Part shown: positions 17,571 through 29,099 of the stretch, piece by piece
How positions within the stretch are numbered: position 1 is the first letter of the stretch
Layout of the letters: each line of letters starts with the position of its first letter
From: Phytophthora sp. 'mugwort'
Lineage: Eukaryota > Oomycota > Peronosporomycetes > Peronosporales > Peronosporaceae
Assembly (NCBI GenBank): GCA_033558025.1
Contig: JAUCEF010000012.1
Span: 3,410,001-3,474,000 of the forward strand
Reading direction: 5' to 3'
DNA: 64,000 nt
Notes under the pieces: model-generated
The model's input: the letters and a program-made list of their open reading frames with translations, nothing else
Told to the model about the DNA's origin: nothing
Databases searched by the model: none
Translations under genes and position numbers: made by a program

Positions 17571-18002
17571 CATTTTAGCATTCCTTGTATTGATCGCCCC
17601 TAATCGCAAAAAAAGAAGATATGCACCACGTCGTTTGTGTAGATTCGGTCGTGTTCGTTTAGCTACGGGAACTCAATGACTACTATGAACCTTGACCACG
17701 AAGTTACTCGAGACAAGGCATAAGCTTCGCGTAGAAGAAGCAAGGCATAGCCAAATCGCCATGTTCATCACGGTTTGTCCGTAGGCCTTCCTGATTATCA
17801 CCGATAAAAGTAGGAGAGGAAGAGCGTGCGGGGCGAGTCGATAAAGAAACCTTCTTCTTGGCGAGGTTGCAAAACCAAAAGTGAGTAAGATTGATGTCGT
17901 TATTGTTCTCTACCTTCCTAGCTCATTTCTTCTACTATCTTTGCTACGGTGAGTTTTCTAACCACATCAGGTATCCCATATGTATAGTGGGAAGATGCAA
18001 AA
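17571..18002. other. No recognisable feature
   Basis: No coding frame, RNA gene or repeat was recognised here. Confidence 0.4.
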
Positions 18003-18078
18003 GTTGTGGTCAAAGCGGGACTCGAAGCCGCTAACCGCTGGCTCGCATAGAGAGACTAATTCAGCTGAGCTATAGAAA
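18003..18078 (-). pseudogene. tRNA-like relic (possible tRNA-derived SINE head)
   Basis: On the minus strand a stretch of tRNA length has an A-box-like TATAGCTCAGCTGAATTAG and a B-box-like GCTTCGAGTCCCGC. The second lies in a good T-arm (AGCGG paired with CCGCT), with ACCACA at the 3' end. The acceptor 5' strand and the D-stem do not pair, so it is not a functional tRNA. A decayed tRNA gene or the head of a tRNA-derived SINE are both possible. Confidence 0.4.
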
Positions 18079-18099
18079 GCACTTGGTCTAGCAATTATG

Positions 18100-20607
18100 A
18101 ACGCGTATTAATTCCAAAAATATCGTACTCACGCAAACCCACACATGCACAACATATGCAAACCGGCACTTCAACACACGCAACATCACCTGCCAACAGC
18201 AATAAGGCACGCATTACACTTACATTGAGCTGTTCTTATGTTAATTGACCTTAAACCGTCATCATTAACTGAATTGTTTAAATGCATTGGGATAGGACTG
18301 TCACAATAATAGTTTCGGAAGCGCCCATAAAAAGTGCAAAATGGGCACATGAGAGTGAATTTAAGGGATAGGGTAAACATGAGCCAATGAGCGTCACCCT
18401 TTTTGAAATGAGAATCGCTTATTTACTTTTGGACCAGCCCCGTAAGGAGCTAAACATCAATTCTAGATCAAAATTCGTTTGTTTTTGTGAGCTGGAGCTT
18501 ATATGATCAACGAACACATTTTATCTTGAATATTGTATGCCAGTCTTGGTTTCTGTAAGCTTCAATAGTGACTAGACATAAGCACCATGATTGCTGAATA
18601 CCTCGTCCTTTCTTGACATTTGTATGGTGGCTCAAGTAACAGGACAAATGCCTCAGACGGATGCCACTTCACAGTAAGGTTCAGGTTCAGATTTTGAATC
18701 GTCATCATAGGAATCTTTTCTTGAGAACAGGTTATGCGCAGAATATTTCGTTTATATTTACTGAGTTAAGAACAACCTGCCCTAAGCAAGTTCCGTTCAA
18801 GTCGTCTTCTACAGCGTATGTCTACAGATATTCACGGACAAGATTGCATCATTGCGTTTGTAGTCGAAAAAAGCTGTTCGGCTGGGAAAGTACTCGTCCG
18901 TCATTACGTATGTGTTATTCACGCCAGCGTACATATAACCGACTAGAAGCAACTTGCTTTAGAGCATCACCAAAACGATGGTTTTATCCCAAAAGTAGCG
19001 CTGTTGAGACTACATTTTTATACCAGGACTAAAGGTTCCCAGCGGCAGATCCTATTGTTAGTTTAACTTCACCCAGGCCTATAACTTGGTTCGATAGGCT
19101 TAAAAAATACGAGACTTGCATTGTCGGGGTCGGCATGAGCGACGTGGCTTGCTGTCAGTACAACGTAATAAACGACGGAAACGGCTCTTGCCCTCTTTAA
19201 ACATGGCACAGGGCGAGGATGGAGTGAACACGTGATTTGATCAGCACATCATCCGTGGAGGTGATTTCAGATGTCGCTGTTCGTGTGCTGGGTAGAAGGA
19301 GGAATCCATGGCCAGTCGATTGTATGTTCACTGGCTGGTGAACAAGAACGACGAGGAAACGGGATCGGAGTTATCGGCCACCGGGAGAAGTTGCAACCGG
19401 AGGTGACGATATTCTGCGAGGTGTCTTACAAAATGAAGAGCGGGTCCGGATGGGACGATCAAATGTACCTGGACGCCGTGACGAAAATTACGCTGATCGT
19501 CACAAGCTGCGTTTGATTTATCCCCGCTTGAAATGAGATGAAAGACAGACCCAAGTGGACCAGCCAGCTCGCGAGCGGCGTTGTCGCGAGGATCAAACGC
19601 GAAGCAGGCAAAGGGGCGGCTTGACCAGCAAGGAGGGCAGCTAAACAACAAAGGAGAAGCAGCAAAAGACTTTTATCAGGGTTCTGTCGCCGGTGATGCA
19701 GCTCACATCCGGATCGTCGCAGCGGCGAGCAGAAAGCTAATGTAATGAAGCAGCAGCGGCAGGTATCCATCTTCATGCAGGTCCCGTGTTGCACCGAGTC
19801 GAAGGCGTATATATCGCTACGCGAAAGGCAATCCTCGCGCAGATACAAAAGAAAACCGCAAACGCTGCTGCTGATCAAACGACTACGGCCAAGACGGTCA
19901 AAATCAAGCTGGGCTGTTATATTGATCGGATGCAGCTGTTACTCAAGCCAACAAAGAAAACAAAAACAACGAAATGCCGACGCTTTCACACATGCGTCAT
20001 AATGAATCTAGTAGCAACCTACTTGCCGCCAAGGTACTACTTATTTGCGCTAACCAAATGGACACCATACGGGTTCAATGATATCATTCTTAACTCGTAG
20101 TAAAGTTGTTCCTCTTTAATGGCGCACAAAGCATTTGCAGTTATAGCTACTGGGCTCTCAGTTGCGTGCACAGCAGCAGCTGTCGTACATGGTCTTGGAA
20201 TTATCGTAGCCATGCGGTTGAACACTTTTTCCATCACTAATGTGTACATTTAAGCGCCCAATCAATTCCGGAAACCCACGCGCAGCATTCTCCGCGAGCA
20301 AGGCCTCTTGGCCATCTTGCGTTGGCTTTTTCCGTAGATATCTTCGATCCAGTACGCGAATTGAATTCTCACAAAAGTGATCGAGATGGTAGACTTCCCA
20401 ATTGGTCTACAGACGCATCGTATGTCAGCATGCGCAGCGCGCAGGCACCTTCAGCTCCAGGAGAAACTCAAGTGGCCTAGTCGCATCATTATAATTACAT
20501 GTCTTTGGGAACGTATTTAAAATAGAGAGATTCAAAAGTCGTTCATATCCCCGTTTGGACGCTGGATATATAATATAATCCAATGAGAACAAACCAGTTT
20601 ATGCATA
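18100..20607. other. Long stretch without recognised genes
   Basis: Only short, overlapping and compositionally unremarkable open frames occur. None shows a domain or a family I recognise. Confidence 0.4.
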
Positions 20608-22640
20608 TACTTCCTCCGTTCTTTATTTATTGGTGCAGTTGCATGTTTTGGCCAACAACTTTTGACCCATAGCCGTTTCGATAATTTTGATTGGATAAAA
20701 ATTATCTCCGTGATCTCCTGATTCGATTGGTGGTGTGTTTGGCGCCAAAAAAGCTCAACATGAGAAAAGCAATGGTGAAGAAGCAAGACACCTGGAGCTC
20801 CACTCTCGTTTTCCACCCGCCACACTTTAAAATCGCCCTCGTAGCCTACCAACGATGAAGCGTCGGCATCTCACACCGCAGGAGAGGGTGTCTCTGGTCT
20901 GCTTTCTACTCGCCCGTACGAATACAGGCGCGCTAGGTAAGAGCGACGCCAAGGCTGCCGCCCTAAAATTTCAGTGCCATCGCAACACGGTAGGAAGGAT
21001 ATGGAAGTAACACTTAGAGTCTCAGACGTGTATGGACCTTCTGGGAGATGTGGGGAGTCGACGGTTGGTAGGTGTGGTCGTTCCGCGATGAGCACGGCAG
21101 AAATGCGTGAGCGGATCAAGGCCATCCCAGCGCTTCGGCGCACGACCATGCGAAGCCTAGCCGCTGCGCTCAAGGTCTCCACTTCGGTCATCCTGCGGCT
21201 CATGCGAAAAGGCGTCATCCGCCGCCACATCAACAACATCAAACCCGTGCTTACAGACGCCAACAGACTCGCTCGAGTCGTCTTCGTGCTCGACCTGTTG
21301 GTACCAAGAGCGACGGTACCAACACGTTTTGCGACCTATACGATACGGTGCATATCGATAAGAAGCGGTTTAACGAGGACACCGACAAGAAGCAGTTCTA
21401 CCTGTTGGACGACGAGGAGCAGCCTGTGCGCCGCCGACAGAGTAAGCGCTACGTCGGGAAGACCATGTTCATTGCGGCCGTCGCTCGACCTAGGTTTGTT
21501 TTTCTATGATGTATGATAACCCCTAAAATTTATAACATTTTGCCTATGATATTTTACGTATGACCCACATCGAAAAACGGAATTTGACGGGAAAATCGGA
21601 ATCTGGCATTCGCGGAGCCGTAAAACGCAGCGCAACAGCAAGCTGAGAGAAAAGGGTACTGTTGTCCTGCGCAACGTGGAGACAATCGACCGCGAGGCAT
21701 ACAAAGCCGTTCTAATCCACGACATCATTCCCGCGATCAAAGAAAAGTGGCCAGCGGCGGGTAAGAGCCGAACAATTTGGATTCAACAAGATAATGCGAA
21801 GCCGCGCATCCCCGTCAATAATTCTGACGTGATTGTCGCAGGGACGAGAGGCGGCTGGGATATCCGCATGCGCTGCCAGCCCGTGAACTCCCCTGATCTA
21901 AACGTTCTGGACCTGGGCTACTTTCGTTCCCTGCAGTCGCTGCAGTACCAGCGCGATCGCCGCGGTGTGCAGGAGCTCATCGACGTGGTGGGCGAAACGT
22001 ACGCCGCGATGAAGAGCAGCACGCTCAACAAAATATTTTTGACGCTACAAACGGGTGATGGAGCAGATCCTCCTGGTCGACGGCGGCAACGCGTTCAAGA
22101 TCCCGCACAAGGGAAAGGATTATCTCGCGAAGAAGGGTGAGCCCCCAGTGTCGTTCATGTGCAGCCGCGAGGCTTTCTCCCAGGGGAAGTGTTTTGTGCG
22201 CGAGGAGACGCCAAAGATTGCGGCAGCCGTCGCGCAGGCAGCAACAAAGAGGACAGCAGCGACAGAGAAGCGGGTGGTCAACGGGAAGGAAGCAGCGCAG
22301 ATGAAGACCGCAATCCAGAAGGCGGCGACGACGGCAATCCAGAAGATGACAGCCACAGCGCTTGCCACCAAGGCGGCGACGACGGCAAGGAAGAAGACGG
22401 CAGCCGTAGCCGTTGCATCGAAGGCGGCAGCAACAGCCGAAGCCGCCAAGAAGGCGTCGGCAGCCAAGCGCCGAGCGGCTGCAACTGCCACCATCGCGAA
22501 AAACAATGATAGTCAGGAAGCATAAATAAATCCCTTTCTAAATAGATCAATGCTGATTAGCATTTTTGAAATGCACCAAAAGAAACGTGACAGGTGGTGG
22601 AACCAACTGCACCAATTTGATAAAAAAAACGGAGGAAGTA
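20608..22640 (+). mobile_element. Plant-type mariner element with both terminal inverted repeats
   Basis: The left end reads TACTTCCTCCGTTCTTTATT followed by TTGGTGCAGTTG. The right end is its reverse complement with small changes, ending CGGAGGAAGTA at 22640. The TA at each end fits the mariner target. The CTTCCTCCGT terminus resembles plant mariner/Stowaway ends (CTCCCTCCGT). The element is about 2.03 kb and contains one transposase gene, now broken. Confidence 0.88.
20855..22525 (+). pseudogene. Mariner transposase pseudogene with Ala/Lys-rich C-terminal tail
   Basis: It starts at ATG 20855 (MKRRHLTPQERVSLVCFLLA, helix-turn-helix region) and stops at TAA after GRIWK. Homology goes on in other frames: MRERIKAIPALRRTTMRSLAAAL (21090-21180), then an IDKKRF block near 21355 and KTMFIAAVARPRF near 21460. 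A long block at 21640-22060 has TIWIQQDNAKPRI and NSPDLNVLDLGYF, the second and third catalytic acids. The last 330 bases (about 22195-22525) encode a tail of Ala, Lys, Thr and Glu repeats in one open frame to TAA. At least three frameshifts or stops make this copy inactive in itself, but the intact ends could be mobilised in trans. Confidence 0.85.
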
Positions 22641-22995
22641 TGAGACAACGGCAAAAAAAATGCTTCTCAACCAAGGTACGAATCGCGATTTAGGTACACC
22701 ATACGCAAGAAGGCTGTCTTAGCTTTCGTTTGAGCGCCACAGTTAATTATATGCTGAGGAAGCCAAGCGCGAGGTCCGTAAAAATATATCTTCATTTTCG
22801 GCTCGAGAACTCAGAAATAGTTTATCAATGTTTTAGGGTTAACAGCGCGAGAGGTATCCGCTCACGGTCGTAGAATTCACTAAAACGAACAGTAACATGT
22901 CGAAAATATATTTTACCAGGTCACTTCAAATCTCAGGTGTATACTTTTGGAATATTTTCCAAAAAGTTAAATGCAGTTAGTAGGTAACACTTTGA
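22641..22995. other. No recognisable feature
   Basis: AT-rich sequence right of the mariner element with no gene recognised. Confidence 0.4.
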
Positions 22996-23041
22996 TTAGC
23001 CAGTGTACATAATAACAAAATGTTGAACTTCCCTTCGTAGC

Positions 23042-23600
23042 CTAGGTCTCATCGTTCCCAGGCGCCGGAGCCTTGCGCTTCTTGCTTTTTGCAGTACCCA
23101 TCTTACCTGCAGCTGCTCTCTTCTTTTGCGGCGCCCTCTCCTTATTATTCGAAGATTCCGCGTCTGAGGAATCGTAAGCCATTCCACGTTGACCCTGGTT
23201 CTTCTTCACTACCACCGCCATAGCAGCACGGCGCGCTAAGCGTGCTTGCTTAGTCGTCTTCGCGGCAGCTCCCTCATTCTCACTCGGCTTTGCGTACAAA
23301 GGGTCGCTCTGGAACGCTTGCGGGACGTACAGCCGTATCGATTTGTACATCTGCGTTTTCTTTTCGGCGTTTATAGGCGGGGAGGCAGGTCTTCGATGTG
23401 GTCAGACATGATTCGCACCGCCTTCTCCTTCACCGTCATACCACCATCGATCTTCCGCCGTAAATTCTTATCCTCCGCGGCGGACTCTGGGTCCTTCTTG
23501 CACATCACAACCCCGGGCATAGAGTTATTCATAGAAAAATCATGAACTGCTGCACGCCTTGAAGTTGTTTGTACAGCTCAGTCAAAACCGGCTTGTACGA
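23042..23600 (-). pseudogene. Basic, Lys/Ala-rich ORF of a probable transposon, frameshifted
   Basis: Minus-strand pieces fit one protein. LTELYKQLQGVQQF lies near 23550-23590, CKKDPESAAEDKNLRRKIDG with MTVKEKAVRIMSDHIEDLPP at about 23385-23500, and MYKSIRLYVPQAFQSDPLY from 23350 to a stop at 23042. A shift in a short C run near 23375 separates the last two. The C-terminus is basic (KSKKRKAP, a likely nuclear localisation signal). I do not recognise the family. The decay and the surroundings suggest a transposon accessory ORF, but this is inference. Confidence 0.4.
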
Positions 23601-24155
23601 CTTAACAAAACACTGCCCCGCGGCACATGGGTCGTGACAGAGTTTGATGCAGCCACATTGACTGCTTCTATGACGTGGCCCATTGTCAGCACTCAGCGAG
23701 GACATGCGCTTGCGAAATATGCCAAAGTCGGGGTCGAACGAGTTCTTCGTATGACCTTTTACGAAGATTTGAAATACACGTGCTCAAAAGTGCCGTGTCG
23801 ACGAGGGTCAGCTAGAACTTAATCACGTAGTTGTTTTGTTTGACCCGAGCGGTTGCCCGCATACACAGTAAGCCTGTTGCTTTTTTTCAGACGGCACAAG
23901 CTTTGTCTCTTTGCCACTGGTGTTTCGTCGTAGATGTAGTTCGTCTGAGCGCTGGTCCCGTTGTAAATACCGAAACAGCTTACTGACACCAGCAAGCAAA
24001 AAAAAAACACCATTGCGACGGCGTATTGGCAACGCTAGGGATAGGCAGGCTCTAGGAGTAGTCCATGACAACGACAGCATGCTCACTGGAGCACGACGAT
24101 TTGTCTTGCTTGTATTCTCGCCTGTAAGTAATTAAAAAAGTTATCAACATCCACA

Positions 24156-24722
24156 TCAGATTCTACCGAGGCCAACAAAATGCCCCCCCCCCGCACGAAA
24201 CTTACCGCATGTGCCGAGCTGATTCAGTATGACGCCCGAGTGCTTCCGTCTTCTCTGGCGTGACACCACTCCGCAGCCCGGAGTGGTAAATAGTGCAAAC
24301 GTCACAGACGTTGCGGCGCAGAAACCGAATTCGTATCGTAGGACAGTGCAGCGTAAGCAGCTTCCGCATCGTGGCTCACGCACTCTCAGCCCAGACTCCA
24401 CAAAGGCGTGCTTCATCCCAAATTGCGTCCCAAGGTAAGTGCGCTGGCAGCAGTGTTCATTTATCACTGCTGTAGTATTTCTTGATAGTCCCGTCGATCT
24501 TCTCCTGCACCCGAACGCGCACTGACTCCAACCTCCTCCGCAAAACTTGTAAACCACTGCACTAGGCAAACGACGTCTACTTGCAACGCGTTCTTGTTGA
24601 GCTTGTTTCCGGGATCTTTGACTGCCATTTTTTTTTTTAGTTGCCATCACGAATGCGGTCTTGTGCCGATGCACAGTCATCGGTACAACTCCGTAGCGGC
24701 GAGCGGAGATTGGACGCCACAC
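24156..24722 (-). pseudogene. Possible transposon ORF with HTH-like N-terminus
   Basis: The frame begins close to the Tc1-type terminal repeat at 24774-24970 and reads away from it. ARRYGVVPMTVHRH near its start looks like the helix-turn-helix of a transposase. Downstream the frame is poor in recognisable motifs and alternative frames look equally protein-like, so it is probably shifted. It could be the 5' part of a minus-strand Tc1 relic, but no DDE core was found. Confidence 0.3.
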
Positions 24723-24773
24723 TTGGCCAACGAACTGGAGATAATAGTTAAATCTCTCTCGATCACCAAATTG

Positions 24774-24970
24774 AGTGTGACAATCATTCTGTTAATATGA
24801 AATATGGTATGCTACTTTGTCCGATTAATTTTGGCCAACTCCCAAATATTGCCGTTGTATGAGGGGCCATCGAAGCACGTTAAGTCTGCGAGTGTTTGCG
24901 CAAACGCGCTAACACTCGCCCTAAAATAGAAGTAATTCGGCTGTCCGAATAATTCTGGCCAGGACTTTAA
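24774..24970 (+). repeat. Long terminal inverted repeat of the Tc1-type element, copy B
   Basis: Diverged copy of 17233-17473 in the same orientation, ending CGGCTGTCCGAATAATTCTG and then GGACTTTA. Because these are inverted terminal repeats, the right end of a minus-strand element would look the same as the right end of a plus-strand one. That fits an ORF reading leftward from here. Confidence 0.65.
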
Positions 24971-25276
24971 GGTGCGCAGTGCTTCACTATTCACATGCGT
25001 GCACGAGAGCACTAGTGGTCTAATCGACAGGTACCATTCAGCTGAGTAGTTCAACTGCACCGTGCGCTGCCTTGAAAACAGCTGACTGGCTGGATTGTCG
25101 CAGTTATATTTGAATACTCATTTTACAATGAATACCCTTGTCGATATCGGATTTATCCGATTTTGTGAACCCATCGCAGCCCACTCGGATTTGTTCGCGT
25201 CATTTGACTGCTTTATACGAAGGTCGACAGGAAATCCCATTCCGACGTTATATTCCTCGCCGATGTTATCCAATAT

Positions 25277-25330
25277 CACCGCTGCTCTCGCTGAACATCA
25301 TCACGTTCTGTCATCCGCTATGTATAATTC
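25277..25330 (-). repeat. LTR-like remnant, left side of decayed Gypsy element
   Basis: The segment around TCTGTCATCCGCTATGTATA with following AGAGCTGTTC matches 32698-32752 on the far side of the Gypsy relic at roughly four of five bases over about 40 bases. This is consistent with two badly decayed LTRs. The LTR ends could not be defined. Confidence 0.35.
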
Positions 25331-25539
25331 CAGAGCTGTTCGGAGCCCACGCGCGTAATTCAGACTATTTATTCTGGCACACAGTATGGCTTAGCTAAAT
25401 TTCGACCGAAGAATTGCATCGTATTAAACTTGAACGAAACTTATAGCTTGTTGCAGCACCACTCCTAATTTCCAAGTCGATCCAAGGTCGCAGCGAATTG
25501 CCATTCGGACGACGAGAAGGAACCGGCGCCCACCAAGCT

Positions 25540-25790
25540 CTGGTCGCCGACAAAGACAACGACGACCACTCTGACGACAACAACGCCGACGACGACCAGG
25601 ACCCCTACAACAAGTCTAATGACGAAGACGAGCAGGACGAAGAATGCGACAAGGACGACGACAAGGACGACGACCCTGACGATGCCAGTGGTAGCGACGG
25701 ACCCGACGAGCGAGGAGACACCGAAGAAGCTAGTGGCAGCGGTGCGAGTCCGGACGCCGGTAACCTCAGCCTACAGGGGACAACGACGAC
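25540..25790 (+). repeat. GAC-rich trinucleotide tract
   Basis: A degenerate (GAC)n-rich tract leaves several frames open. On the plus strand it encodes an Asp/Glu-rich stretch in one frame (within 25498-25830) and a Thr-rich stretch in another. It lies between the Gypsy integrase end and the left LTR-like remnant. I see no evidence that it is an independent gene. Confidence 0.5.
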
Positions 25791-26099
25791 CCCTTGCCTC
25801 CGTAGCGACGGCTCCAAACCGTCCTCCTAGAATCACACAAGATCCCTATCTAAGACGAAACCGGCTTCTCCAGCGAAGGTCTCTTGAGTTCACGCTTAAA
25901 CTGAGACTCTGCTTTCTTTCCAAACCGTGCCATGTTTTCGCGAGTGTCTTCCGAGCAGTCTCCAAATATTCAATTATTATAAACATGCATTTGCTTTTCC
26001 ACCATCCGTTCCGTTCTTAAGCTTCCGTTTGATAACCGTTCCGTTCCCTTTTTCACGAACTCAAAACCAACATCTCCCTCCCCAACTGCGCTTCCACCA

Positions 26100-27080
26100 T
26101 CAACAAGGCTTCGTCGGCCGCGTTGTCGTTCGCGTCGGCCATGCGGGCTTGTCGACTCAACGCGGCCAGACCCATCTCTTACGTTTCGCTTGCATGAAGG
26201 CGGTCATAAGCCGACATCAGTAGCGACCGTGCAAGGCAGGTAGGTCGAACTCTTCCAGTGGACCTTCAAGCGGCCGCTTCATCCAGGTTCGCGACTCATT
26301 GCTCATCTACTGCTTCCCCAGTGATGAACGCCACATCCAGGGATAGGACGGGATTACGCTCGTAAAGCGAGACGAACGGGATGTCTCTCAAGGCTTCATG
26401 GTACGCCGTCCTATAGGCAAATAGTACCCGCGGTAGCCAGTCCGTTTGCGCTTAACTGACATGCATACGTAACATTCCAATAAGCGTGCCATTACATCGT
26501 TCACCATCCATACATTTTTTTGATTCCAAGAGTCCGGTAGAACGACCGCACTACTTCAGCCGTGAAGTTCGAGCTTTGGTTACTCAATAACTTGGACGGG
26601 ACTCCTTGCCAGACTGACACTCCGTTAATCATGGTCTCCACGAAAGTCACGGAGTCCAACCTTGCCACCGGAAACGCTTCCGCCCGACGCGTAAATAGTC
26701 TACGAAGACAAGGATGTACACGTTGCCGCTATCCGTAACCGGCGGAGGCCCGATCGCGTCTACTGCCAACATCGAGAAAGAGCCGGGTAAGTCCGCGACC
26801 GGCATACATTGCATTCGTCCAGCTCTCCTGGTTCTCTGCCCTTTGCCGCTTCCGCACTTGGCACACTCCCAGATATATTCCGCGACATCCTTGATCCACC
26901 CCAGCCACTAGGCATGACACCGGACCTTCTCAAGCGTCTTTATCAACCCCAAGTGGGACGATAACAGATCGGCGTGACAGTGGTGCAAGAGCGTCTCCAC
27001 GTACGGAAACGGCATAACCAGTACCTTCACTGTCCAGACCGGTCCCACGCGAGCTGGCAAGTCCACAAGCACCCGCAACA
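26100..27080 (-). pseudogene. Gypsy integrase region (decayed element 1)
   Basis: On the minus strand, broken frames give an H2C2-type zinc-binding region (HADLLSSHLGLIKTL, then WECAKCGSGKGQRTRR). The start of the integrase core follows (FSMLAVDAIGPPPVTDSGNVY) and later ...LPRVLFAYRTAYHEAL. The order fits Ty3/Gypsy pol after RNase H. Many stops and frameshifts are present. Confidence 0.75.
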
Positions 27081-27574
27081 ATATTCTTCTGGCCCCTCAT
27101 GCTTAGGAGCCGTCCTCACAAGCTTTACACGCAGGTAAGAGTCCACGGGCAGCGCACGACTTTCGAGGCAATCCACCAAGGCCTTAATCCATGTCACTTT
27201 CTGGTACTCTTCCGGAACTGTTCCGGGTCGAGGCCGAACGCATTCACGGTCGCTTCTGGGACCTCCAGCCCCTGCTCTCCCTACGATGCTTCATCTTCCT
27301 TGCCTCCACCGCCTTCGACCTCGACCGGGACCTAGTCTTGGTGCTCTAATCGGGACGCTTCCACCCGGCTCAACCGGTCGCTCAACTCCGTGCTTTTTGA
27401 ACATCTTCTTCAGAACGGACGGTCTCTTCCGTGCCATATATGACAGGCGTCCTATCACTTGGCTCCAGTGGAACGCATGGCCTAGGCCCGGCGAATGCCT
27501 CGAGCCCACCCAAACTTATGGTATTTCTCCGACTGGAGCAGGAGGCATGGCCTCATCCGTAACATCCGGAATCA

Positions 27575-28115
27575 TCAAGTCAGCGAGGGTACTCTATCCG
27601 TCGGTAGGCATGACAACCTGTCCACAGGACCCATCGACGTGCCCGGCTTATGGTGCACTTGGAACCGGAAGTTAGACAACTCCATTGCCCACCGCGCCAG
27701 CTTCGCATTAATAGTACGGTTACCGGGACTGAACACCCATGTCAGCGCCTGGTGACCCGTATACAGGTCAAATTTTCTCATATCCAGATAACAGCGAAAA
27801 TTTCTCGTGGTCAACACCGCTCCTCAACACCCAATATCTCGGATGGCCATCCTGCTTGCCCATCCAGTTTTTCTGCTTGCTAGCGTAAGCCATAATACGG
27901 TCTCGACCGTCCACTTCTTGCATGAGGCACGCTCCAACCGCATACCATGACGAATCGACATACAACTTCAACTGTATCTTGCCGTCCGGTGAGATCAGTA
28001 TAGGCGGCTTCACCAGGGTCATCTTTAGGTATCGGAACGGACTCGCGTCTGCGTTCCAATCGAAAAGTGCGTCCTTTACCTCAACCATTCTAGCGGAGCC
28101 GAAATTTGTGCGCAT
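27575..28115 (-). pseudogene. Gypsy RNase H region (decayed element 1)
   Basis: Minus-strand frames read WNADASPFRYLKM, then KLYVDSSWYAVGACLMQ (catalytic Asp) and DRIMAYASKQ, then YTGHQALTWVF and LARWAMELSNF, followed by PVDRLSCLP. This is the usual Gypsy RNase H series. A frameshift lies near 27790. Confidence 0.85.
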
Positions 28116-28199
28116 TCCGGTATATACCGTCGGAAGTAGCTGGTCAATCCGAGGAACGACCGGATCCCATGCACATCCCGAGGTCTCTGGACATTCATC

Positions 28200-28810
28200 A
28201 CGGCTTTCACCTTTCTGGGTTAGGTAGAATAACGTTAGGCGTGGCGATGTGTCCTAAGAGCGTCACTTGACTCCGTCCACAGTGACACTTTCTCATCTTG
28301 AGTTTGAATCCCGCTTGCTGGAACCGTGTCAACACCTGTCGTAACACTATTAAATGAGCCAGGAAGTCCTTGCTGAAAAATGACGCAGTCGTCGAGATAC
28401 ACCAGACAAATCTGCCATTTCAGGTACGAGTACGTTTCCATTAACTGTTCGGACGCCGGTACCGCATGACAAAATCAAATCGGCATAACCAGCATCTCAT
28501 AGAGACCGTGCGTGCAAATAAACGCGGTCTTAGACACGCTGCCTTCATATATAGGCATGTTCCAGTATCCCGACACCAAGCCCATTGTCGAAAAGAGTTG
28601 CGCCTCCCCGAGCAAGTCTAAGATGTCGTCAATCAATGGCATGGGGTAGCAGTACTTCACAGTCACGGGATTGAGCCTCCGGTAGCCGATGCAGAACCGG
28701 ATACCGCCATCTGGGTTCCAGATCATGAGAACCGGGCTTGCCCAAGGACTGTTCGATGGTCGGATTAGATCCAGGTCCAGGTACTGCTGTATATCAGCTT
28801 CCATAACTTC
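28200..28810 (-). pseudogene. Gypsy reverse transcriptase (decayed element 1)
   Basis: The frame at 28475-28804 carries IRPSNSPWASPVLM, GGIRFCIGYRRLNPVTV and FSTMGLVSGYWNMPI. The Asp of motif A is replaced (normally D in the F.xxDL.SG motif), and a frame break follows. Motif C appears as LVYLDDCVIF at about 28375-28420. The enzyme is inactive as written. Confidence 0.88.
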
Positions 28811-29099
28811 CCATCGGCTGAAGAGACACGGTAAGGTTGCTTATGATAGGCGTACTCGAGCCCGTGTCAATTTCAAGACTCAACAGATCCGTCCGCTCAG
28901 GCTTCTTAGAGATGATTCCACAAATATTCCCTCAAACCGATCCAACTCAGCTTGGAACAACGCCTTCTTCTCGTCGGACAGCTTCGACTCAGAAACGTCA
29001 TCCTTAAAACTTATTGTTGGGCGGCATTTCGGGCTCTGCCAGCCTTTACCTTTCCCCTGTCGCGCTCGGATCGCTCCTCTGTCATAGCACGGACGCTCG

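Noticed and set aside
19271..20100. Overlapping open frames in both strands considered as a decayed gene
   Set aside because: No frame or combination of frames gave a recognisable domain.
25498..25830. Acidic Asp-rich plus-strand ORF as a host gene
   Set aside because: Explained by a degenerate GAC repeat that opens several frames; no promoter or homology visible.
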